Assembly (NCBI GenBank): GCA_016784945.1
Contig: JADHTP010000036.1
Location: forward strand, 1 to 16,197
Origin: Deltaproteobacteria bacterium
GTDB lineage: Bacteria > Myxococcota_A > UBA9042 > DTJE01
Length of the DNA stretch: 16,197 nucleotides
Direction of reading: 5' to 3'
How positions within the stretch are numbered: position 1 is the first letter of the stretch; every line of letters begins with the position of its first letter. This document shows positions 12,648 to 16,197 of this stretch, in pieces. Made by a program: the position numbers and the translations under genes. The notes beneath the pieces were generated by a model. The model was given only the letters and a program-made list of their open reading frames with translations. It was not told where the DNA came from and did not search any database.

Positions 12648-14820
12648 GCCCCGACGCCAGGCTTTGGCGCAGGGATTGGAGCGTCGCCTCGGTCTCGGCG
12701 GCATCGGCGGCCGGCCCCGTGGACGAATACGCGGCACGCAGGTAGGCCCACGTAAGCTCGCGGGCGGGATGGGCCGCGTCGGGCAGCTGGAGGACCACCC
12801 GCCCCAGAAATTCCACCTGGGTCTCGCTGTCCTTCCTCGCCAGCCCCCGCCGGGCCAGCAGTTTCAACATGGTCCGGTAGGCCTTGACCGCGGGGTCCTG
12901 CGGCCTGCACAGCACCGCGGGTGAAGACCGTCTTCGCCGCAGCACCAGCCACCGGATCCCGATCAGAAGGGCCACGATGGCAACAACCGACAGGGCCCAT
13001 TTCCCCCAGGGCAGCGCCTTCAGACGGTGTTTCAGCTTCTTGAAGTCCTTCCACCGCAGGCCCGACTCGCTGAAGGCCCCCTTGTCCCGCCGGTCCAGCA
13101 GGCGGAACAGACCCGCCACGAACTCGACCTGCTGTTCCAGGTCGTACTCCACCACCCACCGGTACCACCACAGCTTCACGTTATCCACGGCGTCGGTCAC
13201 GGTGCGCCACCAGGAACGGTTCATGCGCAGGTCCAGGGCCACCGGTGGCGTGGGATCGAAGGTCACCCAACCCACCCCCGGGAACCAGACCTCCACCCAG
13301 GAATGGGCGTCGGCCTTTCGGAGGTACACGTATCCGCCGTACTCGTTGGCTTCACCGCCATAGAACCCGTTCACGATGCGGGAGGGAATTCCGATATGGC
13401 GGAGCAGCACCACCATGGCCGACGCGAAATACTCGCAATGCCCCTGCCGGTTCCTGAACAGGAAATCGGCCAGAGGGTCCTCTTCGCCGTGAACGGAGTT
13501 CAGCGCGTACTGGTACTCGTCCTTCAGTGCCCGTTCGATGGCCCCGGCGGCATCGAAGGGATGAGCGCCGTCCCCCGCCATCCGCCGGGCCAGGGCCTTG
13601 ATTCGCGGCTGGGTCGCGGGCAGCTGGTTGTAGATACTGTTGATCAAGTCGCTGTAGACCCGTTCGGTGGAGCGCATGCGTTCCGGTTCCCGGCTCTGCT
13701 GAACGGAATAGACGGTGTAGACGATGGACGAACGGGGCGGTCCGGTCACGCTCACGTCGTGGGCGTCATCCATGTAGAACCGCCATTTCGTGGGGCGAAG
13801 GGCCGCGAAGCTGCTCGATGGGCGCTTGAAACCCACGGGGTTGGGCAGACCGAACAGTACCCGGGGCGTCCCCACCATGGGTTCCAGGTAGATTTCCTGG
13901 ACCACGGGGTCCAGGTCATCGAGCCTCATTTCATTGTTGTCCACCCGGTACCGGGCCTTGCTGTCCATGTTGAGGCCGCGCAGGCGGCGCGTGGTCTTCC
14001 TCCAGCTCTTGCCGTCGTATTCGTCCAGGCTCTGGCCCCGCATCCTCAGGGGCGTGGTGGTGGGCCGTCCGTCGAACTTCACCCGCATCACCACCTCGGG
14101 GTCTTCGATGATGTTTCCGAAGTCCCCCAGGGTCACCGTGTCCGAAAACCCCGTCATTGCGATGCCGAACCGGGACTGGGTGGCAAAGAAGCCCAGACCC
14201 ATGCGGGGAAACAGGAAAAAGAAGACCAGGGATATGAGGAAGACCGCTGCCGTGATGCCCACGGTCACGGTGAGGAATCCGGGACGGATCAGGTCCTTTC
14301 TGGCGAGGTTCAGTTCCACGCGCTCGCCCGTGGGGTCGTGGTCCGCTCCCAGGTTGTCCTCGATGCCTCGCCGAAGGTTGGTGAGCATGAGCGACAGGGT
14401 CAGGCACACCACGTAGGGGAACATGGCCACGCCGAAGGACAGGCCCGGATTGATCACGGCGCCGGCCACCACGTGCAGGAAGGACAGCGCGTACAGTTGC
14501 ATGAAGTCGCCGCCACGCCGCAGCATAAGCGACTTCACCGCCCCGAGGAACACGGCGTACAGGATGGTGTAGTACAGGAAATTTCCGGTGGCGAAGGCCT
14601 GGTATCCTGCGACAATACCGGTCAGAACCACCACCACGTTGGTGGAAATGGAAGCTGACCGCCTGACGAAAAACCGGTGGACGAACGGGCCGGTGAACAG
14701 GGCGGCACAGGCCCCGCCCATGATGGCCGTGGAAAACTCGCCCGACAGGTACAGGACGGCAAAGCCGATGAGGACCGTCAGCGCGGAGACTCCGCGATGG
14801 AGGCGATCGAACCTCATCAT
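12634..14820 (-). CDS. TgpA-like membrane transglutaminase (DUF3488, transglutaminase core, DUF4129-like tail)
   Basis: 728 residues. The first ~200 contain six or so membrane helices (for example ALTVLIGFAVLYLSG, VVVVLTGIVAGYQAF, LYYTILYAVFLGAVKSL and FLTVTVGITAAVFLISLVFFFLFPRMG), matching DUF3488. A large extracytoplasmic part carries the transglutaminase core with the catalytic triad visible: Cys462 in RQGHCEYFASAM, His506 in DAHSWVEVW and Asp522 in FDPTPP. A final helix (WALSVVAIVALLIGIRWLV) and a cytoplasmic tail resembling DUF4129 follow. The triad is intact, so it is probably an active cysteine-type enzyme with a peptide substrate that is unknown. The start ATG overlaps the DUF58 stop (ATGA) and follows GGGAG; a second ATG comes directly after. 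The moxR-DUF58-tgpA order is widespread. The stop coincides with a 15-bp repeat. Confidence 0.92.
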   Translation of the reverse strand: MMRFDRLHRGVSALTVLIGFAVLYLSGEFSTAIMGGACAALFTGPFVHRFFVRRSASISTNVVVVLTGIVAGYQAFATGNFLYYTILYAVFLGAVKSLMLRRGGDFMQLYALSFLHVVAGAVINPGLSFGVAMFPYVVCLTLSLMLTNLRRGIEDNLGADHDPTGERVELNLARKDLIRPGFLTVTVGITAAVFLISLVFFFLFPRMGLGFFATQSRFGIAMTGFSDTVTLGDFGNIIEDPEVVMRVKFDGRPTTTPLRMRGQSLDEYDGKSWRKTTRRLRGLNMDSKARYRVDNNEMRLDDLDPVVQEIYLEPMVGTPRVLFGLPNPVGFKRPSSSFAALRPTKWRFYMDDAHDVSVTGPPRSSIVYTVYSVQQSREPERMRSTERVYSDLINSIYNQLPATQPRIKALARRMAGDGAHPFDAAGAIERALKDEYQYALNSVHGEEDPLADFLFRNRQGHCEYFASAMVVLLRHIGIPSRIVNGFYGGEANEYGGYVYLRKADAHSWVEVWFPGVGWVTFDPTPPVALDLRMNRSWWRTVTDAVDNVKLWWYRWVVEYDLEQQVEFVAGLFRLLDRRDKGAFSESGLRWKDFKKLKHRLKALPWGKWALSVVAIVALLIGIRWLVLRRRRSSPAVLCRPQDPAVKAYRTMLKLLARRGLARKDSETQVEFLGRVVLQLPDAAHPARELTWAYLRAAYSSTGPAADAAETEATLQSLRQSLASGQTSP

Positions 14821-15878
14821 CCTACGCTCCCGCCATCGTCGCGGGCCGTCACCCAGACCACCCGGGCGCCGTCATCCGGTGGTCGGACCCGACGGGCGAT
14901 CTCCCGGAGACCGGGAACATCGGTCAGCAGCACGGGCAGGGTCGCCAGGCAATCCAGTATGCGTTCGGACTGGGCCGGCCCCGAGCCGGGCGTCACCGAA
15001 CCGGAACCCGTGACCAGGCCTACCTGCTCGCCGGCTTCGAGGTAGTGAACCGCCAGGCTCGCAGCCTCTTCCACGGCATCTTCCACTGGTCCCGCCCCGC
15101 CACTGCCGCCGCTGGTGGCATTCACCAGGAGCACGCTGAGGGATCGTGAGCCCATGTCTTCGAATTCCCGCACCACCTGACTCTGGCGACTGGCCGATTG
15201 CCGGTGGAGGATGTGCCGAGGATTGTCCCCTTCCCGATAGTCCCTGACGCCGAAGAATTCCAGGCCCCGCCCGGCCACGGGACGGTGTTCGTCTTCCCCG
15301 GAGCGGGCCAGGGACGCGGCCTCCGACTCCACGGGATGGATGGCGGGATGGACCAGGACCGAAGCCGGGGCCGGGACCACGACGGACTTCCGGAAAAAGG
15401 AAAACGGAAAGGCCGTGGAAAGCACCATGCCCCTCAACTCGAACTCGCCGCGATGGGGAAAACCCATAGAGCAGGCTGCGGTCCCGTCCCTGCCGGGCCT
15501 CAATTCCAGGAACCGGGCGGGCTCCACGGTCATGCCCGGGTCATCGAACAGGGGCCACGCCTCGATGGAAAAGGCGGGAAACCGTTTCCTTCGACACACC
15601 ACCTTCAGGGCCACCGGTGTCTGACGCCGGGCCACCATCCTGCGCGATTTCAGGGGCTGGCACTCCAGCCCCCTGAGGTTGGCCTCCGACAAGATGCCGC
15701 TGATGATGATCAGGGCCAGCGACAGGCCGAACACCATGTACAGGAGGTTGTTGCCCGTGTTGACGGCCGCGATGCCCAGGCCGATGGAGATGAGCACCAC
15801 GATCTTTCCTTCCCGGGTAAAGGACAGTTTTCGTGGGAAGAAAGCGGACCGCCAGAAGAATTCCCGAATGCGCCCCAT
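14817..15878 (-). CDS. DUF58 family protein (vWA-like)
   Basis: 353 residues. Two hydrophobic stretches near the N-terminus (IVVLISIGLGIAAVNTGNNLLYMVFGLSLALIIISGIL, about 27-63) anchor it to the membrane. The DUF58 hallmark GLEFFGVRDYREGDNPRHILHRQSASRQSQVVREFE is clear and precedes a vWA-like fold. The start of that fold reads LSVLLVNAT, where many relatives have LLLDTS, so the metal-binding Asp of the MIDAS site appears lost. Such proteins are encoded beside MoxR ATPases, which are thought to act on them in a chaperone-like way; the final role is not settled. ATG 15876-15878 lies 38 bases after the moxR-like stop. The 3' end overlaps the transglutaminase start by 4 bases. Confidence 0.9.
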   Translation of the reverse strand: MGRIREFFWRSAFFPRKLSFTREGKIVVLISIGLGIAAVNTGNNLLYMVFGLSLALIIISGILSEANLRGLECQPLKSRRMVARRQTPVALKVVCRRKRFPAFSIEAWPLFDDPGMTVEPARFLELRPGRDGTAACSMGFPHRGEFELRGMVLSTAFPFSFFRKSVVVPAPASVLVHPAIHPVESEAASLARSGEDEHRPVAGRGLEFFGVRDYREGDNPRHILHRQSASRQSQVVREFEDMGSRSLSVLLVNATSGGSGGAGPVEDAVEEAASLAVHYLEAGEQVGLVTGSGSVTPGSGPAQSERILDCLATLPVLLTDVPGLREIARRVRPPDDGARVVWVTARDDGGSVG

Positions 15879-15916
15879 GTTGATAATCCCGGCTCAGGGC
15901 CAGATCGAAACCGGCT

Positions 15917-16197
15917 TCAGTCCCCGGGGACCGGGGTCCTGGCGAGAATCTCGGAAAGAACGGCCGACGCCTCCTCGCGGGCGGCGTTTCCGGACAGGCC
16001 TTTTCCCTTGACCAGTACGCGATGACCACAGACCGGACCGAACATCTCCTTTATATCATCGGCCACGCAGTACCCGCGGGAACGAAGTGCAGCCAGGCCA
16101 CGGGCGGCGGCCACCAGGCTCACCGCGCCCCGGGTGGAGATCCCGGTCTCCAGGGAAGGAGAGGCCCGGGTCTGTGACACCAGTTCCAGGGCATAGT
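15917..16197 (-). CDS. MoxR-family AAA+ ATPase, C-terminal part only
   Basis: The minus-strand frame enters from the right edge of the window (first full codons read YALELVSQTRASPSLETGISTRG) and ends at TGA 15917-15919, giving 92 visible residues. These match the C-terminal lid of MoxR ATPases: SPSLETGISTRGAVSLVAAARGLAALRSRGYCVADDIKEMFGPVCGHRV corresponds to the family pattern GaSpRa…lxxaArAlAxlxGRxyVxpxDvxxlaxxVLxHRl. The Walker motifs lie outside the window. MoxR proteins are cytoplasmic ATPases proposed to remodel partner complexes. The following DUF58 and transglutaminase genes make up the usual operon. An internal GTG at 16180 is not a credible start, since family sequence continues upstream of it. 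Confidence 0.9.
   Translation of the reverse strand, partial: YALELVSQTRASPSLETGISTRGAVSLVAAARGLAALRSRGYCVADDIKEMFGPVCGHRVLVKGKGLSGNAAREEASAVLSEILARTPVPGD

Noticed and set aside
13027..14658. A 543-codon plus-strand frame opposite the transglutaminase gene
   Set aside because: Shadow of a gene with an intact catalytic triad on the other strand; no recognisable domain of its own.

Overview
The window is a GC-rich chromosomal segment from a Gram-negative bacterium. The combination of rpmH-rnpA-yidD-yidC-khpB, an FtsEX-EnvC-YibQ division operon, a PilZ protein and a UPF0210/UPF0237 pair fits a Desulfobacterota/deltaproteobacteria-like, possibly uncultured, lineage. That placement is inferred from gene content and protein style, because no rRNA or other strong marker is present. 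Genes are dense and often overlap by 1-4 bases, so most of the window is organised into operons.

Layout from left to right: (1) a PilZ-domain gene on the minus strand, cut by the window edge. (2) A minus-strand run read from right to left: a multi-pass membrane protein of GT-C glycosyltransferase style (3175-4644), an EutN/CcmL-like microcompartment vertex protein (2769-3113), an ACT-domain protein of UPF0237 type with an EutQ/EutT-like N-terminal segment (2143-2772), and a UPF0210/DUF711 protein (595-1968). (3) A plus-strand operon, ftsE-ftsX-envC-like-yibQ-like (5003-8644), for cell-wall splitting at division. (4) A minus-strand operon rpmH-rnpA-yidD-yidC-khpB (12157 down to 8553), linking ribosome/RNase P synthesis to membrane protein insertion. 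It converges on yibQ with a 92-bp overlap of coding sequence. (5) A minus-strand moxR-DUF58-tgpA-like operon (16197 down to 12634), a common trio of AAA+ ATPase, vWA-like protein and membrane transglutaminase.

The intergenic regions are rich in repeats. Two large imperfect palindromes (421-586 and 4756-4930) share a similar core and appear to be copies of one element family. Degenerate 7-bp tandem arrays of form NNATCGN occur at 4931-4958 and 12361-12451. A GC-rich dispersed repeat occurs at 2059-2140 and 12482-12579 in opposite orientation. The 300-bp repeat-laden block between tgpA and rpmH is bounded by a 15-bp exact direct repeat, as if it had been inserted with duplication of its target.

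The most unusual protein-coding feature is the cassette of a lone microcompartment vertex protein with an ACT/EutQ-N-like fusion and a UPF0210 protein, with no shell hexamer gene in view. No rRNA, tRNA, CRISPR array, transposase or replication origin was seen.
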